Assembly: GCA_017477185.1 (NCBI GenBank)
Contig: JAFUXF010000020.1
Coordinates: 1 to 64,000 of the forward strand
DNA from: Alphaproteobacteria bacterium
GTDB taxonomy: Bacteria; Pseudomonadota; Alphaproteobacteria; RF32; CAG-239
Reading direction: 5' to 3'
Length of the DNA: 64,000 nt
Part shown: piece after piece, positions 33,357-43,188 of the stretch
How the letters are laid out: the number at the start of each line of letters is the position of its first letter
Numbering within the stretch: the first letter of the stretch is position 1
Notes under the pieces: model-generated
Told to the model about the DNA's origin: nothing
Database searches by the model: none
Seen by the model: the letters and a program-made list of their open reading frames with translations, nothing else
Program-made: the position numbers and the translations under genes

Positions 33357-34088
33357 ATGTTAACAAATAGAGAAATAAGCCAGAGCTCATCGGCTGTTTA
33401 TGTTGATGAAGGATTGCGTCAATATATGATGCGTGTCTATAATTATATGGCAGGTGGTCTATGTATAACCGGATTGGTGGCGTTTTTGATTAGAAGTAAT
33501 CCGACACTGGCAGGTTTGTTTTTTACACTTTCTCCGACGGGAGCGTTTGGCTTATCTGCTTTAGGGTGGTTAGCCTTGTTTTCTCCGTTTATTATGGTTT
33601 TTGCCTTTGGTTGGGTGATTGCACGCGGGTCTTTACGCCAAGTACAAGGGACATTTTGGTTGTTTGCCGCGGTTATGGGAATCGCGATTATGCCGACGGT
33701 GTTTGCTTATACAGGGGCTAGCGTTACGCGAATCTTTTTGATTACGGCAGCGATGTTTGGTGGGATGAGTTTGTATGGTTATACAACGCATCGTGATTTG
33801 ACTTCTATGGGATCTTTTCTGCGCATGGGTGTGTGGGGGATTATTATTGCCATGTTGGTTAATTTCTTTTTGAAAAGCCCAGGGTTGTATTATGCTTTAT
33901 CTTTCTTGAGTGTTATTGCATTTACCGGTTTAACAGCTTATGACACACAAACCATTCGGAATATTTATGCTGAGAGTGATACCGCAGATTCAGCAGGACG
34001 AAAAGCTGTTGCAGGTGCGTTGTCTTTATATATGGATTTTATCAATATCTTTCTTGCTTTGTTAAATCTGTTTGGTGATAGACGATAG
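33357..34088 (+). CDS. Bax inhibitor-1 (YccA/YbhL) family membrane protein
   Basis: The 243-residue protein has seven membrane spans. It carries YMMRVYNYMAGGLCITGLVA near the start, SLYGYTTHRDLTSMGSFL in the middle, and the C-terminal FTGLTAYDTQTIR and ALSLYMDFINIFLALLNLFG, diagnostic of the BI-1/UPF0005 family. Bacterial members act as pH-sensitive Ca2+ leak channels or modulators of membrane protein quality. The Shine-Dalgarno TAAGGAG supports the start. A terminator follows at once. Confidence 0.92.
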   Translation: MLTNREISQSSSAVYVDEGLRQYMMRVYNYMAGGLCITGLVAFLIRSNPTLAGLFFTLSPTGAFGLSALGWLALFSPFIMVFAFGWVIARGSLRQVQGTFWLFAAVMGIAIMPTVFAYTGASVTRIFLITAAMFGGMSLYGYTTHRDLTSMGSFLRMGVWGIIIAMLVNFFLKSPGLYYALSFLSVIAFTGLTAYDTQTIRNIYAESDTADSAGRKAVAGALSLYMDFINIFLALLNLFGDRR

Positions 34089-34103
34089 AATCGACATTCA
34101 GAT

Positions 34104-34137
34104 AAAAGCCTCTTTCGTAAAGAAAGAGGCTTTTTTT
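34104..34137 (+). terminator. Rho-independent terminator
   Basis: AAAAGCCTCTTTC pairs with GAAAGAGGCTTTT around a short loop, followed by TTTTTTT. It ends the Bax-inhibitor gene and isolates the following sugar cluster. Confidence 0.9.
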
Positions 34138-34157
34138 GTATTACCTAAAAAAAACTC

Positions 34158-34185
34158 TTGCAAAAAAGATAAATAATATTATAAA
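34158..34185 (+). promoter_or_regulatory. Predicted promoter of the surface-sugar cluster
   Basis: TTGCAA (34158-34163) and TATAAA (34180-34185) are separated by 16 AT-rich bases. It lies between the terminator and the degenerate recombinase gene that leads the cluster. The region is AT-rich, so chance matches are possible. Confidence 0.35.
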
Positions 34186-34229
34186 ATTTTTTCAAATTAT
34201 AATAATCGTCAATAAAATTTGTGTCTACT

Positions 34230-34787
34230 ATGATTTACGGACTACTCAAAAATAAAACAACATCAAAAGCTATTTTGAAATATACGGATGTTGTTGTCGA
34301 TAAATATCTCTTTGGTGAAATGGTTTCGTCGCAATTGTTAAAAAGACTAAAGCCGCATGATACGTTAGTTGTTGCAAATGTTCAGTATTTAGGAACATCC
34401 GTCCATGAGATTATTGAGAGTATGAATATGGCAGCGCAATACGGGGTTAACCTTTATTTAGCAGATGAAAATTTGTCTTTTAAGGCTGAGAAGTTGCAAG
34501 AGATTTCTTCGTCTTTATTACTCGTGTTCAGGTTGTATCAATCGCTTGTTTCCACACGTTCTAAAACCGCTTTGCAAGAAAGGAAAGCACAAGGCGTTAA
34601 ACTCGGTCGCCCATTTGGGGCAAATCCGAAATTAAAATTAGATGATTATAGAGAGGATATTAGTCAGATGTGTCTTTCTGGCGTTTCTATCAAGAAAATA
34701 GCTGACAAATATCATGTTTGTTCAGCAACTATCTATAACCTGATGCACAAGTATCCCGAGTTACTTGCCGTAAGGAGAATGTCATGA
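34230..34787 (+). CDS. Mpi-like serine recombinase lacking the catalytic serine
   Basis: I start at ATG 34230 (MIYGLLKNKTTSK), aligned with the MIYGYIR start of Mpi proteins; the ORF can also begin at GTG 34221. The rest follows the family: LKPHDTLVVANVQYLGTSVHEIIE, LVFRLYQSLVSTRSKTALQERKAQGVKLGRPFG and a C-terminal helix-turn-helix (SIKKIADKYHVCSATIYNL). The YxRxS catalytic motif is replaced (GLLKNK) and the SRxxR segment reads QYLGTS. It may bind DNA without cutting. It overlaps the GT2 gene by four bases, so it leads the operon. No Shine-Dalgarno is evident. Confidence 0.8.
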   Translation: MIYGLLKNKTTSKAILKYTDVVVDKYLFGEMVSSQLLKRLKPHDTLVVANVQYLGTSVHEIIESMNMAAQYGVNLYLADENLSFKAEKLQEISSSLLLVFRLYQSLVSTRSKTALQERKAQGVKLGRPFGANPKLKLDDYREDISQMCLSGVSIKKIADKYHVCSATIYNLMHKYPELLAVRRMS

Positions 34788-35797
34788 CTGAACAAAGCAG
34801 AAAGCCCCAAATATCTGTGATTATGCCGGTATATAATACTAAGGAAGAGTATTTTAGAGAAGCTATTGAGAGTATTCTTAGGCAGACATTCAAAAATTTT
34901 GAGCTTTTAATTGTTGATGATTGTTCAAAGCCTTATATTGCAGATATTGTTAAATCATATTCAGATCAGAGAATAAAATATTTTAGATTAAAAGAAAATT
35001 CAGGAGCAGCAGAAACCAGGAATTTTGCACTGAAAAAAGCGATGTCACCTTATATCGCATTTATGGATTCAGATGATATTTCTTATCCGGAACGTTTGCA
35101 AAAACAGTATGACTACTTGGAAAAACATCCCGAAATCGGCTGTTTAGGGACAAAGGTTGAAATTGTAGGAGATTCAGCTTTCAATATGTGTTTTCCAAAA
35201 CCAACAAATCATAAAGATATAGAATTGTGGCTTTTATTTGACGGTTGTGTCTTTTGTCAATCGAGCGTTATGGTGAGGAAGGAGATATTGGATAAAAATA
35301 AAATTCAATACAACTCTTATTATGTTCCAACAGAAGATTATGCTTTGTGGTTGGATTTAGTTGGGTTAACTAAATTTGCAGTTTTAGATGAATGTCTAGG
35401 AAAATATCGTTTTTATTCAGAAAATATATCAAACAGGCAAAAAGATAAACAAATTAAAAAAGGAAATGAAGCTAGAATCAAAGCTATAATCAAATATTTA
35501 AGTGTGCATGACTTAAACGAAAATATATGGGATAGATTTTTACAAGAACAAAACCTGACCATTGAGGAGATTAAACATATAAATTATATTTTGCCCAAAG
35601 TATACAATAAACTTCTTAGTAAAACATATTCCTCACAAGAAATCGGTAAACTATTCAAAAACCATTTTCGTAAACTTTTTTTACATACCCATACATTGTA
35701 TGGACATTTTCTGCTGATAAAGTCGCCTCTTAATAAATATTTTAACATACCATTGAGGTGGCGTTTGTTCTGTTTTATTACACGGGGAATATTTTAA
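34784..35797 (+). CDS. Glycosyltransferase family 2
   Basis: The 337-residue protein has a GT-A fold with [54 protein letters not shown] then DSDDIS (metal-binding DxD) and a later [11 protein letters not shown] (catalytic base candidate). It transfers a sugar from a nucleotide donor, probably to a surface glycan. The C-terminal 100 residues are basic and helical. It is coupled to the upstream recombinase-like gene (ATGA) and to the decarboxylase downstream (TAATG). Confidence 0.9.
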   Translation: MTEQSRKPQISVIMPVYNTKEEYFREAIESILRQTFKNFELLIVDDCSKPYIADIVKSYSDQRIKYFRLKENSGAAETRNFALKKAMSPYIAFMDSDDISYPERLQKQYDYLEKHPEIGCLGTKVEIVGDSAFNMCFPKPTNHKDIELWLLFDGCVFCQSSVMVRKEILDKNKIQYNSYYVPTEDYALWLDLVGLTKFAVLDECLGKYRFYSENISNRQKDKQIKKGNEARIKAIIKYLSVHDLNENIWDRFLQEQNLTIEEIKHINYILPKVYNKLLSKTYSSQEIGKLFKNHFRKLFLHTHTLYGHFLLIKSPLNKYFNIPLRWRLFCFITRGIF

Positions 35798-36768
35798 TGA
35801 AAACGATATTAGTTACCGGAGGAACGGGTTTTTTAGGTTCCAATTTATGCACGCGCTTAATTAATGAGGGGAACAGAGTTATCTGCGTTGATAACAACTA
35901 CACCGGTCGGTTGAGCAATATAAGCGGGATAATGAATCATCCGAATTTCCGCTTTATTCAGCACGATATTTGCGAGCCGTTAAACGTTAACGATGAGAAA
36001 ATTGATCAGATTTACAATATGGCTTGTCCGGCTTCTCCTCCGGCATATCAGGGAAGTTACTCGATTAAAACCACTAAAACTTGCGTGTTCGGGGCAATCA
36101 ATTTATTGGATTTAGCCAAGAAGCACGGTGCGACAATTTTACAAACCTCAACGTCAGAGATTTATGGTGAGCCGTTAGTTCATCCGCAAGTTGAAACCTA
36201 TCGCGGTAATGTCAATCCAATCGGTATCAGAGCTTGCTATGATGAGGGCAAGCGTTGTGCGGAGAGTTTGTTCTTTGATTATCATCGTCATGAGGGTGTT
36301 GATATTAAAGTTGTGCGTATTTTTAACACTTATGGTCCGAATATGGACCCGAATGATGGTCGCGTGGTTTCAAATTTTATCTGCCAAGCATTATCCGGGC
36401 AAGATATTACCATTTATGGCGACGGTCATCAAACACGGTCATTCTGTTTTGTAGATGACTTGATAGAAGTTTTAATCCGTATGATGAATTCCGAAAAAGG
36501 CTTTACTGGACCGGTTAATATCGGTAATCCGGGGGAATTTACCATTAAAGAGTTAGCAGAAATGGTTGTCGCTAAAATCGGCGGTAGTTCAAAAGTGGTT
36601 TATAAAGATTTGCCATCAGATGATCCGACACAGAGAAGGCCGGACATCACTTTGGCAAAAACAAAATTCGGTTGGGAGCCGAAAATCAAACTCAGTGAGG
36701 GTTTAGATAAGACAATCGCATATTTCAAAACACAATTAGATGGAGGTAATTATGGGAGTGCAGCCTAA
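35797..36768 (+). CDS. UDP-glucuronate decarboxylase (UXS-type SDR)
   Basis: I start at ATG 35797, giving [20 protein letters not shown] (NAD-binding GxxGxxG). Other motifs: [37 protein letters not shown] (YxxxK catalytic pair), [33 protein letters not shown] and RRPDITLAK. The last motifs are typical of UXS enzymes making UDP-xylose from UDP-glucuronate; relatives are dTDP-glucose dehydratases. The 323-residue length is right. It should provide UDP-xylose or a related donor for the neighbouring transferases. Confidence 0.9.
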   Translation: MKTILVTGGTGFLGSNLCTRLINEGNRVICVDNNYTGRLSNISGIMNHPNFRFIQHDICEPLNVNDEKIDQIYNMACPASPPAYQGSYSIKTTKTCVFGAINLLDLAKKHGATILQTSTSEIYGEPLVHPQVETYRGNVNPIGIRACYDEGKRCAESLFFDYHRHEGVDIKVVRIFNTYGPNMDPNDGRVVSNFICQALSGQDITIYGDGHQTRSFCFVDDLIEVLIRMMNSEKGFTGPVNIGNPGEFTIKELAEMVVAKIGGSSKVVYKDLPSDDPTQRRPDITLAKTKFGWEPKIKLSEGLDKTIAYFKTQLDGGNYGSAA

Positions 36769-38641
36769 ATTTTCAATTATTATTCCTGTCTATAATGCAG
36801 AAAAGTATTTACCAAAGTGTATAGATTCTTTAATTAAGCAAACATTTAAAAAGTTTGAAATTATTTGTATAAATGACGGGTCTAGCGATAAATCTTTAAA
36901 TATTCTCAAAAGATATGCTACTAATGATACAAGGATAAAAATTTTTACACAAAAAAATTCCGGTCCTGCTGTGGCGAGAAATTTAGGCTTAGAAAAAGCT
37001 CAAGGTAAATATCTTTGGTTTATAGATGCTGATGATTGGATAGAAGAAAAGGCATGTGAAATTTTAAATAATATCATAAATAAAAATTCTCCAGACATTA
37101 CAATATTTGCATCTAATGTTTATAATACGCAATCAAAGGAATTTATACATGATAAAAATAGAAGCCTTATGGATATCTCAGATAAATATATAGAAAAGAA
37201 AATAAATCTTGATTCTTTTCCTAATATTTTTGACTATATACCGACTGAAGCATGGAATAAAATATATAAGAGTGATTTTATAAAAAATAATGAAATCTTA
37301 TTTAATAAAAACATATATGGAATGGATGATGGATTATTTACTGAAGAAACTGTAATAAAGTCATCTTCATTATATATAACGAAGAATGCATTATATAACT
37401 ATAGAGTCTCAAATGCAAATAGTATTGTGCACTATCTTCTTAATTTAAATTTGAAGAATTACAATACAACAATAGAATATTCTAAATTAACATTTAAAAT
37501 GATAAAGCCTTTGTCATTAAGTATAGATGTTATAAATTCTTTGTGTTTTAAAAATATATGCAGGATGTTATACTACGCAAGTAGAGCTCATGGATATGTT
37601 AGAATCCTTTATATATATCATATGAAAAAACATGTAAAAGCAATGCTAAAATGCTATCCATTTTTAAAAGACAATAAAGAATTAATGATTAAAATAAAAA
37701 AAATTTTTGACAGTAAAATAAATTTACTTAGTAATATCAAATGGTTCCTCTATAGAAAGGAAAATATTTCACAGTTAGTTGATTTTTATAACGTTTCCAA
37801 AACTAAATATTATTTTATGGGAAAATGCTTTTTGAAAAAAAGTAAACGGGAAATAAATTTAATAGCTTTTCAGAATTCAATTATTACCAAATGCCAAAGA
37901 TCAATAAATGCAGCTTATACAAATAACCAAACATTTTCTGAATTTAAAAATTGTCACAATAAAAAAACAATAGTTCTTGTGGGGGCGGGACCAACGGTAG
38001 GTCAGTTTTCTCCAATAAAGAATTCAATTTATGTTGCTTGTAATCGTGCAATTTTATTAGATTCCGTTACGTTTGATTATATTTTTGCCATAGATAAAAT
38101 AGGTTTAGATGCAATTAGCAAAGAGCTAATTCATTATAAGAATGAAAAATGTATAAAATTCATTGGTGATATTAATTATGGTATTAAGTATCAAATTCCA
38201 GAAGATTTTCGGTTGTTATGCAATTCTCGTCCTTATAAAACAACTTGTGGAATGGTGTCATCAAAATTTTCCCTAGATATAGACAAAGAACCATTAGGAT
38301 CTTTTCATAGTGTTGCATTTCAAGCAATGCAGTTTATTTTATTTACCAATCCTCAAAAAGTATATCTTGTTGGAATGGATTGTTCTTCTAACGGAGCTCA
38401 TTTTGCAGGAAAAGAACATTTTGTATCAGATAGAGGTGAAGATATAAAAAATTTAGAAAAATTACAAATTAATGATTGGAAGTTATTAAAACAATTTCAA
38501 GAAACCTATTATCCCAATGTAGAAATCATTTCAGTAAATCCTGTTGGACTAAGAGGAGTATTTAAGGATGTATATACAAAAGCTTATTTAAGAGAACATC
38601 CGGAAATGAATAAAAATACAGTAGAAATTTTAAAGGAATAA
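36752..38641 (+). CDS. GT2 glycosyltransferase fused to a DUF115-like domain
   Basis: I start at 36752, five bases after GGAGG; the ATG at 36740 overlaps the ribosome site. The 629-residue protein has an N-terminal GT2 domain ([54 protein letters not shown]). A helical middle follows, then, from about residue 405, a second domain: [33 protein letters not shown] and [15 protein letters not shown]. This resembles DUF115/GT42-type proteins that bind CMP-sugars or act on nonulosonates. Strong AT bias compared with flanking genes suggests transfer. Confidence 0.8.
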   Translation: MGVQPKFSIIIPVYNAEKYLPKCIDSLIKQTFKKFEIICINDGSSDKSLNILKRYATNDTRIKIFTQKNSGPAVARNLGLEKAQGKYLWFIDADDWIEEKACEILNNIINKNSPDITIFASNVYNTQSKEFIHDKNRSLMDISDKYIEKKINLDSFPNIFDYIPTEAWNKIYKSDFIKNNEILFNKNIYGMDDGLFTEETVIKSSSLYITKNALYNYRVSNANSIVHYLLNLNLKNYNTTIEYSKLTFKMIKPLSLSIDVINSLCFKNICRMLYYASRAHGYVRILYIYHMKKHVKAMLKCYPFLKDNKELMIKIKKIFDSKINLLSNIKWFLYRKENISQLVDFYNVSKTKYYFMGKCFLKKSKREINLIAFQNSIITKCQRSINAAYTNNQTFSEFKNCHNKKTIVLVGAGPTVGQFSPIKNSIYVACNRAILLDSVTFDYIFAIDKIGLDAISKELIHYKNEKCIKFIGDINYGIKYQIPEDFRLLCNSRPYKTTCGMVSSKFSLDIDKEPLGSFHSVAFQAMQFILFTNPQKVYLVGMDCSSNGAHFAGKEHFVSDRGEDIKNLEKLQINDWKLLKQFQETYYPNVEIISVNPVGLRGVFKDVYTKAYLREHPEMNKNTVEILKE

Positions 38642-38645
38642 TAAA

Positions 38646-39962
38646 ATGAAAGTTTATGCATTCGTTCCAGCAAAAGGGACTAGTGAGCGAGTTGAAAATA
38701 AAAATATGCGTTTTTTAGATGGAGAACGCTTATTTATACGGGCTTTAAAAACATTATTGAAGTGCAAGGAAATAGATAGAGTTTTCCTAGATACAGAATC
38801 AGAAGAAATGTATAAGCTAGCAGATTATCTGCCTATTACATTTATGAAAAGAGATGCTTCATTAGCAAATAATAAAACGGATGGACATAAAATGTTTATG
38901 AATGAAGTTAATTCATTTCCTGAAGCAGATATTTATGTTCAATTGTTATGTACATCTCCTTTTATACATCCAAAAACAATTGATAATGCTATTAAAGAAT
39001 TAAAAAATAATTCAGAATATGATTCTGCTATTTTGATGAAAAAAGATAAGTATTATTTTTGGAAAGATGGGCGACCAACTTATGATATTAGCCATATTCC
39101 AAACTCTAAAGATTTGTCTGAGACAATTATTGAGTCTATGGGTTTGTATATACATAAAAAAGAAAGTGCTTTAAAATTAAATCGTCGTTATGGTAATAAC
39201 CCTTTATTAGTTTATGGTAATTTGGAAGAGTTAATAGATGTAAATACTCCAGAGGATTTGCAATTTGCTGAAGTATATGCCAAGGGTAAAAGAAATGAAG
39301 AAAATAAAAAATTACGATTAATAAAGCATTTTGTTTCTTCTCCAGCCTTATCTGATTTATTAGATGATATGAAATTAGAAAAAGGAAAAGTTTGTGGAGC
39401 TGTGCTAAATAAATTTGTTTGCAATCTTACAGGTTGTAAATTATTGGGGCGTGCTAATACTTTAAAATTGCGAAAATTGAATGAAAATGAGGATTTTAGA
39501 GGCATTTATGGGGCTTTATCTTCCTATGAAGGAATTGCGGAAAATGATATTATTATCGTTGAAAATGAAGTTGGTGATTATGCTTATTTTGGAGATTTGA
39601 ATACAAGGTTAGCTATTCAAAGTGGAGCTTCTGGTGCTATTATAAATGGTGCAACTAGAGATAAAAATGCTACAAAAGAACTAAATTTTCCCGTTTTTGC
39701 TAAAGGTTATAATGCTACAGATGTTAGAAGAAGAGCAACTTTAGAATATATTAATAAACCTATAAAAATAGATGGAGTAATTATAAATCCTGGAGATTTA
39801 ATTTTTGCTGATGAATGTGCCGTTGTTGTTATTTACCAAAAGTATGAAGATGAGGTTATTTCAAGGGTGCTAGATATATTTAAGAATGAAAAAGATATTG
39901 TAAATGATATATTGCAAAAAAAACATATTAAGCGAATAATAGAAGAAAGAGGAAATTTTTAG
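38646..39962 (+). CDS. NeuA-like cytidylyltransferase fused to an RraA-like domain
   Basis: Residues 1-220 resemble CMP-sialic acid synthetases: VYAFVPAKGTSERVENKNMR (nucleotide loop), VFLDTESEEM, DIYVQLLCTSPFI, LYIHKKES and the INTPEDL-like DVNTPEDLQFAE end. Residues about 225-405 resemble RraA/4-hydroxy-4-methyl-2-oxoglutarate aldolase proteins: IIIVENEVGDYAYFGDLNTR, SGAIINGATRD, PVFAKGYNATDVRRR and IINPGDLIFADECAVVVI. The first part activates a nonulosonate; the second might make or break a pyruvate-containing precursor. I know of no standard protein with this pairing. AT-rich like its neighbour. Confidence 0.82.
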   Translation: MKVYAFVPAKGTSERVENKNMRFLDGERLFIRALKTLLKCKEIDRVFLDTESEEMYKLADYLPITFMKRDASLANNKTDGHKMFMNEVNSFPEADIYVQLLCTSPFIHPKTIDNAIKELKNNSEYDSAILMKKDKYYFWKDGRPTYDISHIPNSKDLSETIIESMGLYIHKKESALKLNRRYGNNPLLVYGNLEELIDVNTPEDLQFAEVYAKGKRNEENKKLRLIKHFVSSPALSDLLDDMKLEKGKVCGAVLNKFVCNLTGCKLLGRANTLKLRKLNENEDFRGIYGALSSYEGIAENDIIIVENEVGDYAYFGDLNTRLAIQSGASGAIINGATRDKNATKELNFPVFAKGYNATDVRRRATLEYINKPIKIDGVIINPGDLIFADECAVVVIYQKYEDEVISRVLDIFKNEKDIVNDILQKKHIKRIIEERGNF

Positions 39963-40160
39963 GGGTTAGTTTTTATTATGGCATTAATTTTTTCTATAAT
40001 AGCACTTAAGTTTCTGTCATTTTAATAAGATTTATTGCTATAGAAGTATTTTTATGGTTTTATATTTTTTCCAAAATAAATCTGTTCTTAGTAACTAAAC
40101 CTTAATTTATTTTTTTTATACTCGAGGTAAATGAGAAATTTAAATGGAGTATAAGTAATC

Positions 40161-41867
40161 ATGTCAATCAAAATAGCCATTCCGGAAAGTAATGTTATGC
40201 ATCTTAAACCAAGAATCTCGGTTATTGGTGTCGGTGGCGGCGGTGGTAATGCCGTTAATAATATGATTGAACAGAACCTCGAAGGGGTTGATTTTATTGT
40301 TGCAAATACGGATGCTCAGGCGTTGGCTAATTCTAAAGCATCTCGAAAAATTCAGCTCGGTTTGGAAACAACGCAAGGCTTGGGTGCCGGTGCCAGACCG
40401 GAAGTCGGACGTATGGCAGCAGAAGAGGCTGAGGCTGAGATTGAAAAAGAATTAGAAGGTGCCAATATGGTGTTTATTACTGCCGGAATGGGCGGCGGTA
40501 CGGGATCCGGCGCTGCACCTGTCGTCGCCAGAATTGCAAAATCTAAAGGGATTTTAACAGTCGGTGTCGTTACTAAGCCGTTTCAATTTGAAGGTAAAAA
40601 ACGGATGGAAACGGCTAATTGTGCCGTTGAGGATTTTACAAATTCAGTTGACAGTATCATCATTATTCCTAACCAAAATTTGTTTCGGGTGGCTGATAAG
40701 CAAACGACATTGGCAGATGCTTTTATCATGGCGGATAACGTGCTTTATGCCGGTGTTCGTTCTATCACTGATTTGATGCTAATGCCGGGGCTGATAAACC
40801 TTGATTTTGCTGATATCAAAAGCATTATGGAAGATAAGGGAAAAGCTATCATGGGAACAGGGGAGGCTGAAGGCGAAAATCGTGCTGTTAAAGCCGCCGA
40901 GCAGGCCTTGTCCAACCCGCTTTTAGATGATTGTTCAATGCATGGCGCAAAAGGGGTGCTGATTAATATTACCGGTGGTTCAGATATTACCTTGTTTGAA
41001 ATTGATGAAGCTGCAAGCCGCATTAAAGAAGAAGTTGATGATGATGCAAATATTATTTTCGGTTCCAGCTTTGATGAATCTCTTGCCGAAAAAATTCGTG
41101 TTTCTATTGTTGCAACCGGAATCGGAGCTGCTGTTCGTCCGGCAATTAAGGCTCCGGAGAAAAAAGTTCATGTCGATTATATTGAGGAAAGTTTTGCTCC
41201 GGAATCTGAAAATTCAGATACTCAACCTTTAAGTGTCGCAGCAGAGAGCGTTGCTCCTGTTGTCGTTGCTGAGGATATTAAGTTTGAAGAGGCTGAATCA
41301 GAGACATCAGAAGCAAAAGATGTTGTGGAAGATAAAAATGAAACAGAAGAAAGTGCAGAACAAGATATTCCGCAGGAGCAACCGGTTTTACAAGCCGCTG
41401 CCGGAGATGAAATGTTTACAGAAGTTGAGAATGTCGATAATTCTACCATTATTGGCGAATTACCGCAAGCATCTTCTTTGTTTAAGGCTATTCTGGATAA
41501 AAATGCGGATATTAATGTAGAAGCACAAATGCAGGATATTTTATCTGCAAATTCTAATTCTTTTAGTGCTAAAACCAGTGTAAAGCATGTAGAGGAAGAG
41601 CCGGAATTGTTCCCAAACCATAATCCGCATCCGTCTGTGTTTGCACCGCGCCGTGTTGAAGAACCCGAGCAGTTAATTGTTGAAAAAAATGAAGAATACA
41701 GGCCGACTTTAATTGAGCGAGTTACCGGTATTTCGATTGCTAAAAGAGCTCGGAAAAAAGCAGAGAAGGAAGAAACCATGCGTCAGGCAGAAACGCCTTC
41801 TTTTGATAATAATTATGAGGATGAAAAGCTGAATTTGGATATTCCTTCTTTCTTAAGACGCAAATAA
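40161..41867 (+). CDS. ftsZ: Cell division protein FtsZ
   Basis: FtsZ is the tubulin-like GTPase that forms the division ring. The first 330 residues are canonical: [15 protein letters not shown] (21-35), ANTDAQAL, the GTP signature GGGTGSG (111-117), RFNxxD-equivalent regions and the T7-loop [11 protein letters not shown]. After residue 335 comes a long acidic linker (about 200 residues, Glu/Ser/Val rich), then the conserved tail LDIPSFLRR that binds FtsA/ZipA. Total length 568 fits alphaproteobacterial FtsZ with long linkers. A terminator follows at 41886. ftsA and ftsQ are not adjacent. Confidence 0.97.
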   Translation: MSIKIAIPESNVMHLKPRISVIGVGGGGGNAVNNMIEQNLEGVDFIVANTDAQALANSKASRKIQLGLETTQGLGAGARPEVGRMAAEEAEAEIEKELEGANMVFITAGMGGGTGSGAAPVVARIAKSKGILTVGVVTKPFQFEGKKRMETANCAVEDFTNSVDSIIIIPNQNLFRVADKQTTLADAFIMADNVLYAGVRSITDLMLMPGLINLDFADIKSIMEDKGKAIMGTGEAEGENRAVKAAEQALSNPLLDDCSMHGAKGVLINITGGSDITLFEIDEAASRIKEEVDDDANIIFGSSFDESLAEKIRVSIVATGIGAAVRPAIKAPEKKVHVDYIEESFAPESENSDTQPLSVAAESVAPVVVAEDIKFEEAESETSEAKDVVEDKNETEESAEQDIPQEQPVLQAAAGDEMFTEVENVDNSTIIGELPQASSLFKAILDKNADINVEAQMQDILSANSNSFSAKTSVKHVEEEPELFPNHNPHPSVFAPRRVEEPEQLIVEKNEEYRPTLIERVTGISIAKRARKKAEKEETMRQAETPSFDNNYEDEKLNLDIPSFLRRK

Positions 41868-41885
41868 ATAAGAATTTAGTCGATG

Positions 41886-41916
41886 AAAAATCCCCGCAAT
41901 TGCGGGGATTTTTTTG
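41886..41916 (+). terminator. Rho-independent terminator of ftsZ
   Basis: AAAAATCCCCGCA pairs with TGCGGGGATTTTT with almost no loop, followed by a T-run. Confidence 0.9.
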
Positions 41917-42017
41917 ATAGAAAAGATGTTTTTTTATTTAACAAGAAAAGTTGACAAAAAAATGAAATTATGTCATAATAAAACATATTTTGAAACTTAT
42001 AATTTAGGAGAAATTTT

Positions 42018-42782
42018 ATGTCTGAAACGTGTGTTTGTGAAACAGTTTCTCTATATGAAATTTTGAAAGCAAATTTTGGACACGATTTTACAACGGCTTC
42101 TTTAAATTATTTAAATGAAAATTATCCAGATTTTTCTTCACCAAAGGTGAAAAATCAGTTTGCTAAATTATTACAGAAACCTCAGAAAGATAGACGTCTT
42201 CTCAATAAGTATTCGGCGAAAGATAAACAATTTGTGATGCTTTCAGCTGCTCTAAAAATTGCGGGTATTAAAAAATTTTTGGCCAGAGAGCATGATAATT
42301 TTGAGCATAAAGAAATATATAACAATTTTGATAGAGTCGTAGTTGCTCTTCCTGAATTAAAAAAAATAGCAGATAGTATGGATGCAGATATTGATTTACT
42401 CGGTAATGAGGCTTTGTTGGAAAAGCAAGGAAAGTCTCCGCTTGATGTTGTAGATCGCATGTCAGGAAAAGATGGCGTCGCAAGAATAATTTTTTATAAT
42501 GATATAGCCTTACAATATGATATAGGAAAGAAACCTGTAAATGATATTATTAAAGCTATTACAGAAAGTGTTGGAGGAATGGATGGAGTTATAAAATTTC
42601 AAGAGTTATGTTCAGATATTGCCGTATTATCTGGAGAAAAAGCTAGATTGGTTGTCGAAAAAGGTAAAAATATGCCTGATATATTGCGTCCGGCTACAGC
42701 TATGGATCGCAGACAAAGAATGCTTGATAATATGAATCAAGACAATGATGTAATAAATTCAAATAATGTGAAAGAGATGTAA
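42018..42782 (+). CDS. Hypothetical helical protein (254 aa)
   Basis: The start follows TAGGAGAAA. The soluble protein has a Cys-rich start (TCVCETV), then helical segments with Lys/Asp-rich surfaces and no signal peptide. No known family. It is followed two bases later by another unknown gene of similar style, so the pair forms one operon between ftsZ and hslU. Confidence 0.65.
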   Translation: MSETCVCETVSLYEILKANFGHDFTTASLNYLNENYPDFSSPKVKNQFAKLLQKPQKDRRLLNKYSAKDKQFVMLSAALKIAGIKKFLAREHDNFEHKEIYNNFDRVVVALPELKKIADSMDADIDLLGNEALLEKQGKSPLDVVDRMSGKDGVARIIFYNDIALQYDIGKKPVNDIIKAITESVGGMDGVIKFQELCSDIAVLSGEKARLVVEKGKNMPDILRPATAMDRRQRMLDNMNQDNDVINSNNVKEM

Positions 42783-42783
42783 T

Positions 42784-43188
42784 ATGGCTAAGCAAGAACC
42801 TATTTTTAATGATGTTATGTTTTGGTTAAATAAGGTTTGTATTTTACCTTATACAGATGAAGAATTAGATGGTTTGGGGTGTTTGGGATTTGATATTAAA
42901 AAATATCCTGAGTTCGGTAAGAAATATATGGAAAAGTTGCTCGAAAAATGTTCTTCTGATGCTAACCATCAAAGGATGGCTTTTTCTAATTTAAATCTTC
43001 AGTTGTACAGAAGGGTTCTGGAACAATCTGATTTGCAACAAATTCCAGACTGGATTGTTATGCCTCAACAAACGATTCAAAATCCGTTAAAAGCAAGAAT
43101 TGTGAAAATGTACAGCAATTTAACTACCAAACAAAACAATTTGGTTGCAGTCAGTTCGAAAAACATGGATGGTGATATTACAAAATAA
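42784..43188 (+). CDS. Hypothetical protein (134 aa), paired with upstream gene
   Basis: This soluble, mostly helical protein starts [20 protein letters not shown], with aromatic and Asp/Lys-rich stretches. No family recognised. It starts two bases after the upstream gene's stop and ends convergently, overlapping the hslU stop region by 11 bases. Confidence 0.6.
   Translation: MAKQEPIFNDVMFWLNKVCILPYTDEELDGLGCLGFDIKKYPEFGKKYMEKLLEKCSSDANHQRMAFSNLNLQLYRRVLEQSDLQQIPDWIVMPQQTIQNPLKARIVKMYSNLTTKQNNLVAVSSKNMDGDITK

Noticed and set aside
41222-41779. Ser-rich minus-strand frame within ftsZ
   Set aside because: It is the reverse complement of the acidic FtsZ linker (GAA/GCA codons read as TTC/TGC) with no independent support.
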